Assembly: GCA_964536805.1 (NCBI GenBank)
Contig: CAZHYQ010000001.1
Span: 298,116 to 362,115, forward strand
Direction of reading: 5' to 3'
Source of the DNA: Longilinea sp964536805
GTDB taxonomy: Bacteria; Chloroflexota; Anaerolineae; Anaerolineales; Anaerolineaceae
Length of the DNA stretch: 64,000 bases
The notes below the pieces were generated by a model. The model searched no databases, had not been told where the DNA came from, and saw only the letters and a program-made list of their open reading frames with translations. Below are positions 24,745-34,039 of the stretch, one piece after another (position 1 is the first letter of the stretch; each line of letters opens with the position of its first letter). The position numbers and the translations under genes were made by a program.

Positions 24745-25374
24745 ATGGAAATCGAGAAAATCCCAGATATCGTCATAGGCCGGTTGCCGCGCTATCTTCA
24801 AGCGCTGCATCGAATGCAAGAGGAAAATCACCTCACCACCAACTCGAAAGAGCTTGGCGACCGCCTTGGCATTTCAGCCGCTCAGATTCGCAAGGATCTG
24901 TCACAATTCGGCGAATTTGGAAAACAAGGCACCGGTTATTCCGTTCCATTCCTAATCAAGACCTTGCAATCCATCCTCAAAGTGACCAGCGTCTGGGACG
25001 TTGTTCTGGTTGGAGCTGGCGATCTTGGCCATGCTTTGGCCCGTTACCAGGGATTCTCCAACCGAGGTTTTCGAATTGCGATTATATTCGATAACGACCC
25101 GCAGGTAATCGGTAACCAGATCGACCACTTTGTGGTTCAAGATATGGCTTTTTTGGTAGAAAAAGTGTCTGAATCCAATATCCAAGTTGCCATGCTGACA
25201 GTGCCCGCTGCATCAGCTCAGAAGGTCGCTGAGAACCTGATAAAAGCCGGGGTGAAAGCGATCCTCTCTTATGCACCTATAACCCTCAATCTCCCGCGGG
25301 AAATTCATGTGGAATACATCGATCCGATCCTAAAACTCCAGCACATGACCTACTATCTTGATGGTACAAAGTAA
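24745..25374 (+). CDS. rex: Redox-sensing transcriptional repressor Rex
   Basis: The start is set at ATG 24745, which gives the family's usual length (209 residues) and follows GGGA; in-frame starts at 24676 (GTG) and 24718 (ATG) would add unconserved residues. The N-terminal winged helix (IPDIVIGRLPRYLQALHRM, SAAQIRKDLSQFGEFGKQGTGYSV) binds DNA. The Rossmann domain carries GAGDLGHALARYQGF and binds NADH/NAD+. The C-terminal helix that swaps between protomers is present. Rex represses fermentation and respiration genes when NADH is low; a candidate operator precedes it. Confidence 0.95.
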   Translation: MEIEKIPDIVIGRLPRYLQALHRMQEENHLTTNSKELGDRLGISAAQIRKDLSQFGEFGKQGTGYSVPFLIKTLQSILKVTSVWDVVLVGAGDLGHALARYQGFSNRGFRIAIIFDNDPQVIGNQIDHFVVQDMAFLVEKVSESNIQVAMLTVPAASAQKVAENLIKAGVKAILSYAPITLNLPREIHVEYIDPILKLQHMTYYLDGTK

Positions 25375-25384
25375 ACGAAAACAA

Positions 25385-25415
25385 AACAGCGGCCAGTAGA
25401 AGATTGGCCGCTGTT
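25385..25415. terminator. Terminator between rex and mreB
   Basis: Stem AACAGCGGCCA/TGGCCGCTGTT (11 bp, 9-nt loop) between converging genes. It has A-rich sequence before it and CTTC after, so it is stronger on the reverse strand (mreB). Confidence 0.75.
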
Positions 25416-25431
25416 CTTCAAAATTCTATAA

Positions 25432-26436
25432 TTAATAAACGTTGACCAGGCTGCGCCGAAGCGCCTCGCGATTGCTGAGCGCCTTCGCAGCCCCTTCGGC
25501 AGTACAGGTAAACGGGTTATCGACTAAATAGGCTGGTATGCCCAGAGATTTGGTTAAGTAGCGGTCTATCCCGCGCATTAACGCCCCGCCACCACAAATG
25601 GCCACGCCCCGGTCAATAATATCCGAGATCAGTTCAGGCGGCGTTTTTTCCAGAACACGCCGAACCATGCCAACCAGTTCGTTAAGCGGATCCTGCAACG
25701 CGTCAACGATTTCGTCTGTCGTCAAATTAACCGGTTTTGGCAGACCTGAAACCTGATCCTGTCCCTGGATCTCGAGTGCCATTTGGGAATCTTGTGGCAC
25801 GGCCGCGCCGATGCGAATTTTTAGCTGCTCGGCGGTGGGTTGGCCGATGATTAGGCCATATTTCTTGCGGACATAGGTAACAATGGCATCGTCCATTTTC
25901 AAACCGCCGGTCCGCGAAGTCTCAGCCGTGACGATATCGTTCATGGCTAATACGGCCGCCTGGTTGGTTCCGCCGCCCAGACTGATGATCATATTCCCTG
26001 ACGGCGTGCCTATTGGCAAATCGACGCCCAGCGCCGCTGCCAGCGGCTGCCTCACCAGATACACTTCCCTTGCGCCAGCACCGATTCCAGCTTCATGAAC
26101 TGCTCGGCTTTCCACGCTGGTGGTGCCGTACGGTACGGTCAGCATCACTTTTGGACCAAAGAAAAATGACCGGTTGCGCTGGATGATCTGGCCGAGCAAC
26201 TTTTCGGTAATCTCAAAGTCGGCAATCACGCCACTTTGCAATGGGCGGATTACTTCAATACTCTCGCCGACCCGCCCCATCATATCCTTTGCAGCCTGGC
26301 CAATTTCAACAATCTTTTGTTCAGCCACCACCAGGGCAACCACGGTAGGAATCTGAAGCACAACCTGATTTCCTTCAGCCATGATCGTGTTGAAGGTACC
26401 CAGATCTATTCCTAACTCTCTTGAAAAAACAGGCAT
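25432..26436 (-). CDS. mreB: MreB-like actin homologue
   Basis: The 334-residue protein has the actin-fold phosphate loops of MreB: LGIDLGTFNTIMAE at the N-terminus, ISLGGGTNQAAVLAM (phosphate 2) and GVAICGGGALMRGIDRYL (adenosine motif). Usual MreB reads IDLGTANTLV; here Phe replaces Ala. The protein forms membrane-associated filaments that guide the cell wall machinery. mreC and mreD are not adjacent; instead the gene ends the atpA-G-D-C transcription unit, 26 nt behind atpC. Confidence 0.9.
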   Translation of the reverse strand: MPVFSRELGIDLGTFNTIMAEGNQVVLQIPTVVALVVAEQKIVEIGQAAKDMMGRVGESIEVIRPLQSGVIADFEITEKLLGQIIQRNRSFFFGPKVMLTVPYGTTSVESRAVHEAGIGAGAREVYLVRQPLAAALGVDLPIGTPSGNMIISLGGGTNQAAVLAMNDIVTAETSRTGGLKMDDAIVTYVRKKYGLIIGQPTAEQLKIRIGAAVPQDSQMALEIQGQDQVSGLPKPVNLTTDEIVDALQDPLNELVGMVRRVLEKTPPELISDIIDRGVAICGGGALMRGIDRYLTKSLGIPAYLVDNPFTCTAEGAAKALSNREALRRSLVNVY

Positions 26437-26462
26437 GCTAGATTAATCCTTCCCAGGTACAC

Positions 26463-26885
26463 TCAAGATCTGCGGCCGCGTTGGTAGCGTCTCGCTGCGT
26501 CGATCCGAAGGGTTGACCGGCGTAAGGCAGCCTGAATTTTCAAATACCGATCCTGATCGGGCGGTATTCCTTCTTTCAGCATTTCTTCTGCGCGTTGTTT
26601 GGCAGCTTCCGCCCGGGTCACATCGATCTCGGCAACATTTTCTGCGGCATCCGCCAAAACGGTGACCTGGTCGGGTTGCACCTCTGCAATTCCACCAGCG
26701 ACAGTGAAGAAAAATTCCTCGTTTTTAGACCGAACAGTAATTATGCCAAACTGGAGCGTCGTAAGCAGCGGGGAGTGATTCGGTAGAATTCCCATTACTC
26801 CCTCGACGCCGGGTAATACAACAATATCGGCGTCGCCCTGATAGACAATTCGGTCCTGAGACACAATTTCGGCGCGAATGGGCAT
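26463..26885 (-). CDS. atpC: ATP synthase F1 subunit epsilon
   Basis: The 140-residue protein has the N-terminal beta sandwich (MPIRAEIVSQDRIVYQGDADIVVLPGVEGVMGILPNHSPLLTTL) and the C-terminal two-helix hairpin (ARAEAAKQRAEEML...) of the rotor stalk subunit, which also can inhibit ATP hydrolysis. It lies 12 nt behind atpD. Confidence 0.95.
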   Translation of the reverse strand: MPIRAEIVSQDRIVYQGDADIVVLPGVEGVMGILPNHSPLLTTLQFGIITVRSKNEEFFFTVAGGIAEVQPDQVTVLADAAENVAEIDVTRAEAAKQRAEEMLKEGIPPDQDRYLKIQAALRRSTLRIDAARRYQRGRRS

Positions 26886-26897
26886 TCGGGCCCCTCC

Positions 26898-28298
26898 TTA
26901 CGCACTCGCTAATGTTTTGGCTTTTTCAACAGCGTCGTCGATCGTGCCAATCATGTAAAAAGCCTGTTCTGGAAGATCGTCGTGTTTGCCATCCAAAATC
27001 TCGCGGAAACCGCGCACCGTTTCACTGCGCGGGACATAACTTCCAGGAATGTTCGTAAACTGTTCTGCCACAAACATCGGCTGCGAGAAGAATCGTTCGA
27101 TTTTCCGGGCACGGGATACGATCAACTTATCATCATCGCCAAGTTCGTCGATGCCCAGGATGGCAATAATATCCTGCAAATCCTTGTAGCGCTGTAATAC
27201 CCGCTGAACTTCGCGTGCGGTCGCATAGTGGGCGTCACCGACAATTTTTGGATCCAAAATGCGGGAAGTAGAGACCAATGGATCTACTGCCGGATAGATC
27301 GATTTTTCTGCAATGGAGCGTTCCAATGCCACGGTAGCATCCAGATGGGTAAAGGTAGCCACTGGTGCCGGGTCGGAATAATCATCCGCCGGTACATATA
27401 CCGCCTGCATTGAGGTAATGGAACCCTGGCGGGTGGAAGTGATTCGTTCCTGCAGCTCGCCCATTTCCGTTGCCAGTGTTGGCTGATAACCCACCGCCGA
27501 AGGCATACGGCCAAGGAGCGCCGAGACTTCCGACCCGGACATGGTAAAGCGGAAAATATTGTCAATAAACAGCAGCACGTCCTTGCCCTGATCGCGGAAG
27601 TACTCTGCCATTGCCAGACCCGTTAAGGCAACCCGCAGACGCACGCCTGACGGCTCATTCATCTGGCCGAACACCATCACAGTATCCTTCATGACGCCTG
27701 ATTCAAGCATCTCGCGGTAAAGCTGCGTACCTTCACGAGTCCGTTCACCCACTCCGGCGAAAACAGAATTTCCCTGATGGACCGTGGCGATAGATCGAAT
27801 CAGTTCCATGATGATGACTGTTTTACCGACGCCAGCGCCGCCAAAAATGCCTGTCTTACCGCCTTTGGTAAAGGGGGCAATCAAATCAATTACTTTGAGA
27901 CCAGTTTCAAATACTTCGACCTTGGTGGATTGTTCTGCAAAACTCGGTGCTGAGCGGTGAATCGGGTAAAAAGTTTCCGACTCTACCGGACCTTTATTAT
28001 CGACTGGCTGCCCTAATACATTAAAAATACGTCCAAGCGTATTCTTCCCAACGGGCACTTTGATCGGCGCTTGAGTACGTCCAACCGCCATGCCGCGCTG
28101 GAGTCCGTCGGTTGAATCCATCGCGATACACCGGACCCAGTTGTTTTCCAATTGCTTCTGGACTTCCATGACCATATCCGGAAATCCGGGGCGGGAAATG
28201 ATTACTGCTTCATAAATAAACGGCAGATCGCCCGCGGGAAACTCCACATCCACGACCGCACCCTGAATTTGAACGATGCGTCCTTTTGCTTGATCCAT
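26898..28298 (-). CDS. atpD: ATP synthase F1 subunit beta
   Basis: The 466-residue catalytic subunit has Walker A GGAGVGKT near residue 155, GERTREGTQLYREM and the Walker B region KDVLLFIDNIFRF with the catalytic Glu/Asp set; the ALLGRMPSAVGYQPTLATEMGELQERI segment is the DELSEED-domain neighbour. The length is normal. It lies 32 nt behind atpG. Confidence 0.97.
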   Translation of the reverse strand: MDQAKGRIVQIQGAVVDVEFPAGDLPFIYEAVIISRPGFPDMVMEVQKQLENNWVRCIAMDSTDGLQRGMAVGRTQAPIKVPVGKNTLGRIFNVLGQPVDNKGPVESETFYPIHRSAPSFAEQSTKVEVFETGLKVIDLIAPFTKGGKTGIFGGAGVGKTVIIMELIRSIATVHQGNSVFAGVGERTREGTQLYREMLESGVMKDTVMVFGQMNEPSGVRLRVALTGLAMAEYFRDQGKDVLLFIDNIFRFTMSGSEVSALLGRMPSAVGYQPTLATEMGELQERITSTRQGSITSMQAVYVPADDYSDPAPVATFTHLDATVALERSIAEKSIYPAVDPLVSTSRILDPKIVGDAHYATAREVQRVLQRYKDLQDIIAILGIDELGDDDKLIVSRARKIERFFSQPMFVAEQFTNIPGSYVPRSETVRGFREILDGKHDDLPEQAFYMIGTIDDAVEKAKTLASA

Positions 28299-28330
28299 CG
28301 AAATTCCTCCACCAAAAGATCTCTGGGTTA

Positions 28331-29233
28331 TCAGGCTTTTCCCGATAGGGTTTCAGCCAAAGCGTTTGCACCGCCAGCAATATCCAACATTTCATTGGTA
28401 ATGGCCTGCTGGCGGGCTTTGTTATATTCCAGTTGAAGATCGGTAACCAGATCGCGCGCACTATCCGTTGCATTCCGCATCGCAATCATGCGGGCAGCCT
28501 CTTCGCTTGCCCGCGATGAGAGGATTGCCTGGTAAACCTGCAGGCTGGTAAATCTGGGGATGATTTCATCTAAAAGACCGCCCTGGTCAGGCTCGTAAGT
28601 AAATACCGCCGAGGAAGGATGCGTGGTTGACCGGCCGTGCTTTTCTCCGGTTATTTCAATATCCAGTGGCAATAATTTTTCCACAACGGCCACCTGTTTG
28701 ACCATGTTGTGAAATTCAGTAAAAGCAACGTAAACCTGATCAAACGCGCCATTCAGATACTCATCGATGGCCAGGCGCCCAATTGCCGATAATTCAGCAA
28801 ATGTGGGGACATGGGAGATATCGCTAAACTCGGCCATTACTTTCCCGCCGCGCCGCACCAACATATCCCTACCTTTTCGCCCAACAGTAATATAGGATAC
28901 GGGAACAGCAGAATTATGAAATTGCTGGAGTGTCTGGCGCACAATGTTAACATTATAAGAGCCCGCCAGACCGCGGTCGCTGGAAATCATGATCACCAAA
29001 ACATTCTTCACAACCTCCCGCTGCATTAATAACGGGTGAAGTGAATCATGTCCGGGTTGGCGGGCCAGGTGGACTAATACCTTCCAAGCTTTTTCAGTAT
29101 AAGGGCGGGTGGCATTGTGTGCCTGTACAGCTTTACGCACTTTACTGGCGCTGACGGTTTCCAGTGCTTTGGTCACCTGCGAAAGGTTTTTGATGCTCCG
29201 GATCCGGAGCCGCATCTCTTTTGCGGAGGGCAT
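28331..29233 (-). CDS. atpG: ATP synthase F1 subunit gamma
   Basis: The 300-residue central stalk subunit is recognised by MPSAKEMRLRIRSIKNLSQVTKALETVSASKVRKA at the N-terminal coiled coil, ISSDRGLAGSYN near residue 85, and the C-terminal coil ASEEAARMIAMRNATDSARDLVTDLQLEYNKARQQAITNEMLDIAGGANAL. It lies 19 nt behind atpA. Confidence 0.96.
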   Translation of the reverse strand: MPSAKEMRLRIRSIKNLSQVTKALETVSASKVRKAVQAHNATRPYTEKAWKVLVHLARQPGHDSLHPLLMQREVVKNVLVIMISSDRGLAGSYNVNIVRQTLQQFHNSAVPVSYITVGRKGRDMLVRRGGKVMAEFSDISHVPTFAELSAIGRLAIDEYLNGAFDQVYVAFTEFHNMVKQVAVVEKLLPLDIEITGEKHGRSTTHPSSAVFTYEPDQGGLLDEIIPRFTSLQVYQAILSSRASEEAARMIAMRNATDSARDLVTDLQLEYNKARQQAITNEMLDIAGGANALAETLSGKA

Positions 29234-29252
29234 TCAGGCTCCTTAAACGGAA

Positions 29253-30917
29253 CTAACTAAACGTGGAATTGAAATTCTGCAAGGCCTGGCGAAGTAAAGG
29301 TTCAGTTTCCTTGCTAATCAATTTCTTATCGGCGATATCCTTGGAGATTTCAGGATAGGATGTTTCCATATAGCGCAGCATGGCAGTCTGCCAAACCCTG
29401 ATCCGCTCTACTGGCACACCATCGGTAAAACCGTTGACGCCGGCATATAACACCAGGACCTCATGATTGAGCGACATGGGTTCATACTGCGCCTGTTTCA
29501 GAATTTCCTGCAAGCGCTGTCCACGGTTTAGTTGGGCCTGGGTGGCTTTATCCAAATCAGAGCCAAATTGGGCAAAAGCCGCCAGTTCGCGGTAAGATGC
29601 CATGTCCAGACGCATCCGGCCGGCGACCTGTTTCATTGCTTTGGTTTGGGCGGAACCGCCTACACGGGAAACAGAAATACCCACATTAATGCCTGGCCGG
29701 ATGCCGGCATTAAACAGGTTGCTCTCCAAATAGATCTGACCGTCTGTAATGGAGATAACATTCGTGGGCACGTAAGCAGAAACATCGCCCAATAAAGTTT
29801 CAATGATAGGCAGTGCCGTCAACGAACCGCCGCTACCGGCCAATTTGACCGCTTTAAAGGCTTCAGGGCCGCCTTCCATGGCTTTTATGGCCTGGGCGGC
29901 ATCATGGTCGCCGCGCGGGCCGCTGTAGACCTTGCCATCGACGCTATCCTGAAGAACGGCAACAGTGCCATCAAAGCGGTGCGGCACAATCACGTAGCCA
30001 ACCGCCAGACGGGCTGCCCTTTCAAGCAAGCGCGAATGCAAATAGAACACATCGCCGGGATACGCTTCGCGGCCTGGCGGCCGCCGCAGCAGCAAGGAGA
30101 CTTGGCGGTAGGCCCAGGCATGTTTTGACAGGTCATCATAGATCACCAGGGCGTCCCTGCCCGATTCCATGAATTCTTCACCAATCGTGCACCCTGTGTA
30201 AGGCACAATATACTGTAGAGCGGCTGCTTCATCGGCAGCAGCAACCACCACCACCGTGTGCGCCATGGCGCCATAACGCTCCAACAGCGCAACCGTGCGT
30301 GCAATGGCTGCCTTCTTCTGGCCGATGGCGACGTAAATGCAAATCAGATCTTTACCCTTCTGATTGATGATCGTATCCAGCGCGATGGCAGTTTTCCCGG
30401 TTTGGCGGTCGCCGATGATCAATTCGCGCTGTCCGCGGCCAATCGGAATCATCGAATCAATTGCAATAATGCCAGTTTGAACGGGAGAATCTACATCCTG
30501 GCGGGCAATGACGCCCGGCGCAATTCGTTCAATCGGGCGAAACTTGGAATACTGAATGGGGCCTTTTCCATCGATCGGTTCGCCCAATGCATTCACCACC
30601 CGGCCGATTAAACCGTCCCCAACCGGCACCGATGCGATCCGGCTGGTGGAATGAACCTGCATACCTTCGCTGATGGTCGAATAATCGCCAAGAATAATGA
30701 CGCCAACCTGATCTTTTTCAAGATTGAAAGCGATACCCATCACGCCGTTCGCAAATTCAACCAATTCCTGCGATTGAACATTAGCCAGGCCGTCCACCTG
30801 TGCAATACCATCGCCGGCTTCGATCACGGTGCCTACATTGCGGACCTCAAGTTGAGGTTTGAATGAATCGATCTGGTTTTGCAGATCATTCGCGAGATTT
30901 TGGATCAAATCAGACAT
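29253..30917 (-). CDS. atpA: ATP synthase F1 subunit alpha
   Basis: The 554-residue subunit has the non-catalytic nucleotide site GDRQTGKTAIALD (Walker A near residue 170) and PGREAYPGDVFYLHSRLLERAA. It is about 40 residues longer than the E. coli protein, mainly at the C-terminus. It is the first ATP synthase gene here: the genes normally upstream (atpB, E, F and H for a, c, b and delta) are absent and an M42 peptidase gene takes their place 40 nt upstream. Confidence 0.96.
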   Translation of the reverse strand: MSDLIQNLANDLQNQIDSFKPQLEVRNVGTVIEAGDGIAQVDGLANVQSQELVEFANGVMGIAFNLEKDQVGVIILGDYSTISEGMQVHSTSRIASVPVGDGLIGRVVNALGEPIDGKGPIQYSKFRPIERIAPGVIARQDVDSPVQTGIIAIDSMIPIGRGQRELIIGDRQTGKTAIALDTIINQKGKDLICIYVAIGQKKAAIARTVALLERYGAMAHTVVVVAAADEAAALQYIVPYTGCTIGEEFMESGRDALVIYDDLSKHAWAYRQVSLLLRRPPGREAYPGDVFYLHSRLLERAARLAVGYVIVPHRFDGTVAVLQDSVDGKVYSGPRGDHDAAQAIKAMEGGPEAFKAVKLAGSGGSLTALPIIETLLGDVSAYVPTNVISITDGQIYLESNLFNAGIRPGINVGISVSRVGGSAQTKAMKQVAGRMRLDMASYRELAAFAQFGSDLDKATQAQLNRGQRLQEILKQAQYEPMSLNHEVLVLYAGVNGFTDGVPVERIRVWQTAMLRYMETSYPEISKDIADKKLISKETEPLLRQALQNFNSTFS

Positions 30918-30957
30918 TGAACCTCCGGGCTGGGGTAGTAAACCAGGGATTGAAACG

Positions 30958-32028
30958 TTATTCTGTCAAACTTGCCACAGTGGCTGCATCCAGACGCGGG
31001 ATGAGGGCAGTCAACAATTTCACAGCATTGTCATAGTCATCGCGGTGCAGAATCGAAGAATGAGAATGAATATGGCGGGCAGGAACCGCGAGTACGATGG
31101 TCGGCACGCCGGTTTTGTGAAGGTGAATAATGCCGCCATCGGTGGCGCCGCCCTCGATGGTGGAGGTTTGTAGGGGAATTCCCGCCTCGCGAGCTGTATC
31201 CATGACCAGATCGCGCAATTTTAAATTTGGAATCATACGGGCATCATAAAGCAGAATGGTCGGACCCTTGCCCAACTTCACCGACGATTCTTCCGCTGTC
31301 ACACCTGGAACGTCGCCAGCGATATCGGCTTCCAGGATGATAGCCACATCGGGGTCTACTGCTTCAACACTGGTTGCCGCGCCGCGCAGACCGATTTCTT
31401 CCATGACAGACGCGACGCCGAATAGCGAATTGGCATGATTCGTTTCTTTCAAAGCCGCCAGAGTTGAAATCACCAACGCCACCCCAACCCGGTCGTCAAA
31501 AGCTTTTGACAGGTACGTTTTGCCGTTGGCCATTTCCACAAAATCAGCGCGCGGGATGATTGGATCGCCAACCCGAACGCCTGCTTTCTCAACTTCTTCA
31601 AGGTTGACAGCACCGATATCGATGTACATATCCTTCTTTTCGACAACCTTGGTTTTTTCGGCCGCTGAAAGCATGTGAGGCGGTTTTACACCAATCACAC
31701 CCACCACATCGCCCTTACTGGTCTTGATAATCACGCGTTGGGCTAGCAGCACCTGGTCGAACCAGCCGCCCAGCGGGATGAATTTAATAAATCCCTCTTT
31801 GGTTATTTGCTTGACCATGAACCCAATTTCGTCCATGTGCCCTGCCAGCATTACCCTTGGGTTGGCTGCGCTTCCGGTCTTACAACAAATTAAACTGCCA
31901 ATGCCGTCTTTTGAAATATCACCCAGCGGTTCGAAGTACTTGCGAACCACTTCACGCACCGGGGATTCATACCCAGGAACACCATGCGCCTCGGTCAAAT
32001 TCTTAAGCAATTGGACCGTCGCGTCCAT
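30958..32028 (-). CDS. M42-family aminopeptidase
   Basis: The 356-residue protein has M42 features: LAGHMDEIGFMVKQI (first metal His-x-Asp) near residue 65, KAFDDRVGVALVI (bridging Asp), VMEEIGLRGAATS (catalytic Glu-Glu) and the C-terminal HIHSHSSILHRDDYDNAVKLL with a metal His. M42 enzymes form large tetrahedral aminopeptidase complexes that trim peptides; some were misnamed endoglucanases. The start ATG follows AGGAG. It is probably the first gene of the transcription unit that contains the F1 genes. Confidence 0.92.
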   Translation of the reverse strand: MDATVQLLKNLTEAHGVPGYESPVREVVRKYFEPLGDISKDGIGSLICCKTGSAANPRVMLAGHMDEIGFMVKQITKEGFIKFIPLGGWFDQVLLAQRVIIKTSKGDVVGVIGVKPPHMLSAAEKTKVVEKKDMYIDIGAVNLEEVEKAGVRVGDPIIPRADFVEMANGKTYLSKAFDDRVGVALVISTLAALKETNHANSLFGVASVMEEIGLRGAATSVEAVDPDVAIILEADIAGDVPGVTAEESSVKLGKGPTILLYDARMIPNLKLRDLVMDTAREAGIPLQTSTIEGGATDGGIIHLHKTGVPTIVLAVPARHIHSHSSILHRDDYDNAVKLLTALIPRLDAATVASLTE

Positions 32029-32159
32029 GAGCTCTCCTTAGTTGCTAAAATAAAAATATATAAATGCACCAGTGTGAAGAATACTGGTAATCGAGTGAAT
32101 CATACACGAAACGTGGATGCTTGTCCAGTTGAACGGCCGTGCCAAACCTGGCACGGCTT

Positions 32160-32738
32160 TCATTTTGAAAAAAACTGCAGAGCCAGCCGTAATCTTTCTT
32201 CCACATCACGAGAGGTTTCACGGGGGATGGATTGAATGGCTGATTGTGCCTCGACAATGCTATACCCCAACCCGGTTAGGGCATCCAAAACTTCCGCGTC
32301 CACATCCATCAAATTGGCGGCATTGTCCAGGACGCTTTCAGTGCCCACTTTCCCTTGCATATGCAATAGTATCTTTTGAGCCGTCTTTTTACCCACACCG
32401 GGCACCCGGCTGAAGATATCCACCTGTTCACTCAACACTGCCCGCCGGATTGTATCCACAGACAAAACAGAGATGATGGCCAATGCAATTCGAGGTCCTA
32501 CGCCGTTGACCCCTAATAAAAGATTAAAATAATCGCGCTCCATTTCACTTTCAAAACCGAACAAGGTTAAAGCATCTTCCCGCACCACCAGGTGGGTATG
32601 TAAAAAAGTAAACTGACCCGGCCTTGCAGCTGTACAGGTTGCGGTTGGCGCAAAAACTTTCAAGCCAACTCCCCCGATTCTGATCACCAGGAAATCGCTT
32701 CCCTGGCTGAGCACTTCTCCTTGAATGTTGGCTATCAT
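32160..32738 (-). CDS. ruvA: Holliday junction helicase subunit RuvA
   Basis: The 192-residue protein has the OB domain (MIANIQGEVLSQGSDFLVIRIGGVGLKVF), tandem helix-hairpin-helix motifs (LLGVNGVGPRIALAIIS, FSRVPGVGKKTAQKILLHM) and a C-terminal domain III that contacts RuvB (VLDALTGLGYSIVEAQSAIQSI). The start overlaps the upstream methyltransferase stop by 4 nt. ruvB is not in the window. Confidence 0.95.
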   Translation of the reverse strand: MIANIQGEVLSQGSDFLVIRIGGVGLKVFAPTATCTAARPGQFTFLHTHLVVREDALTLFGFESEMERDYFNLLLGVNGVGPRIALAIISVLSVDTIRRAVLSEQVDIFSRVPGVGKKTAQKILLHMQGKVGTESVLDNAANLMDVDAEVLDALTGLGYSIVEAQSAIQSIPRETSRDVEERLRLALQFFSK

Positions 32739-33532
32739 GCGGCCTCCTGCTTTTGGTTGACCATTTCATAGAGAATAACGGCTGTCGCAACGGCCAGGTT
32801 TAGCGAATCACTGACTCCCGCCATGGGTATGCTCACAACCGCATCGCAGAGATCCAGATGTTTTTGCTGCAATCCCTGACGTTCGCTGCCCATGATCACC
32901 GCGAGGTTTGATGGAAACACGTAGGTATGATAATTCTGTTTCGCCTTATCCGATGTTCCAATTAGTTGGATACCGGTGCGGCGTTTCCAATCGGCGAAGG
33001 CTGCAAAACTGGTTTTCACCAATTTCTGATTGAACAATGCCCCCATGCTGGCACGGATGCTGGAAGGGTCATAGGGATCCGTACTTAGATCAAGTAAAAT
33101 AACCCCGGAACAGCCTGTTGAATCACTGGTGCGAAGGATCGTTCCCAGGTTGCCAGGATCGGCGATTGAATCCAGCACCACCCAGCAATCTTTGGAGGTC
33201 ACTTCGATTTCTTCAAGAGGAACCCATCTTTGGCGAAGAACCGCTGCGATTCCCTGCGGCCCTTCCTTCAGGGAAATATTCTGAAAGACTAATTGGCTTA
33301 CTTCGAGAATTTGGCCGCCTTTATCCTGATATGCCTGGACCAGTTTTTGGCCGTAATCAGATATTAACAGCTCCGGCGCGACGATTAACGTCTCAATTCT
33401 CTCTTTCAATTCCACAGCTTCGCCGACAATCCGCAATCCTTCAACGTAAAAAAGTCCGCTAGCCTGCCGTTCTTTTCGATCGCGCAGCTTACGAATTTCT
33501 TTGATCTGCAGATTTGAAGTACTTGTGATCAT
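32735..33532 (-). CDS. TrmH/SpoU-family RNA 2'-O-methyltransferase
   Basis: The start is taken as ATG 33532 (265 residues); a TTG at 33541 directly abuts the ruvC stop and may also serve. Residues ~1-90 form a substrate-binding domain (ITSTSNLQIKEIRKLRDRKERQASGLFYVEGLRIVGEAVE) and residues ~105-260 the SPOUT knot with motifs VLDSIADPGNLGTILRTSDSTGCSGVILL, AVIMGSERQGLQQ and IPMAGVSDSLNLAVATAVILYEM. These enzymes methylate ribose in rRNA or tRNA; the target is unknown. Confidence 0.93.
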   Translation of the reverse strand: MITSTSNLQIKEIRKLRDRKERQASGLFYVEGLRIVGEAVELKERIETLIVAPELLISDYGQKLVQAYQDKGGQILEVSQLVFQNISLKEGPQGIAAVLRQRWVPLEEIEVTSKDCWVVLDSIADPGNLGTILRTSDSTGCSGVILLDLSTDPYDPSSIRASMGALFNQKLVKTSFAAFADWKRRTGIQLIGTSDKAKQNYHTYVFPSNLAVIMGSERQGLQQKHLDLCDAVVSIPMAGVSDSLNLAVATAVILYEMVNQKQEAA

Positions 33533-33541
33533 TGATGGCAA

Positions 33542-34036
33542 CTATTCAGAGGGAATTAACTGATTCAATCGATAACTGTGGAGGTGGCAGATTGCGATTG
33601 CCAATGCATCTGCAGCATCATCCGGTTTGGGCACTTTCTCCAAGTTTAGCAGCGCGCGAACCATTTGTTGCACCTGGTTTTTATCTGCACCGCCATAACC
33701 TGCCACTGCCTGTTTGATTTCCATGGGGGTGTATTCGCCCACGGTCAACCCGGATTGTGCCAGCGAGAGCAACACCACCCCGCGTGCCTGCCCCACCGTG
33801 ATGGCGGTTGTCACATTCCTGGAAAAAAAAAGCTTCTCCACCGCGGCACTTTCCGGGCGATGGAGAAGGATGATTTTTCTCAGTTCTTCATATAGCAGCA
33901 ACAAACGCTGCGATTGCGGCAGCCCAGCCGGGGTGAGGATTGCACCAAAATCAACAACTTCCAATCCCTGGACGGTTTCACGGACCAATCCAAAGCCGGT
34001 CGTTGCTGTTCCGGGGTCAATCCCAAGGACCAGCAC
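33542..34036 (-). CDS. ruvC: Holliday junction resolvase RuvC
   Basis: The 164-residue nuclease has the RNase H-like catalytic set: LGIDPGTATTGFGLV (Asp7), AVEKLFFSRN (Glu) and KPDDAADALAIAICH (two Asp). It is preceded by yebC at 3 nt and followed directly by the methyltransferase and ruvA. Confidence 0.96.
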   Translation of the reverse strand: MLVLGIDPGTATTGFGLVRETVQGLEVVDFGAILTPAGLPQSQRLLLLYEELRKIILLHRPESAAVEKLFFSRNVTTAITVGQARGVVLLSLAQSGLTVGEYTPMEIKQAVAGYGGADKNQVQQMVRALLNLEKVPKPDDAADALAIAICHLHSYRLNQLIPSE

Positions 34037-34039
34037 CGC

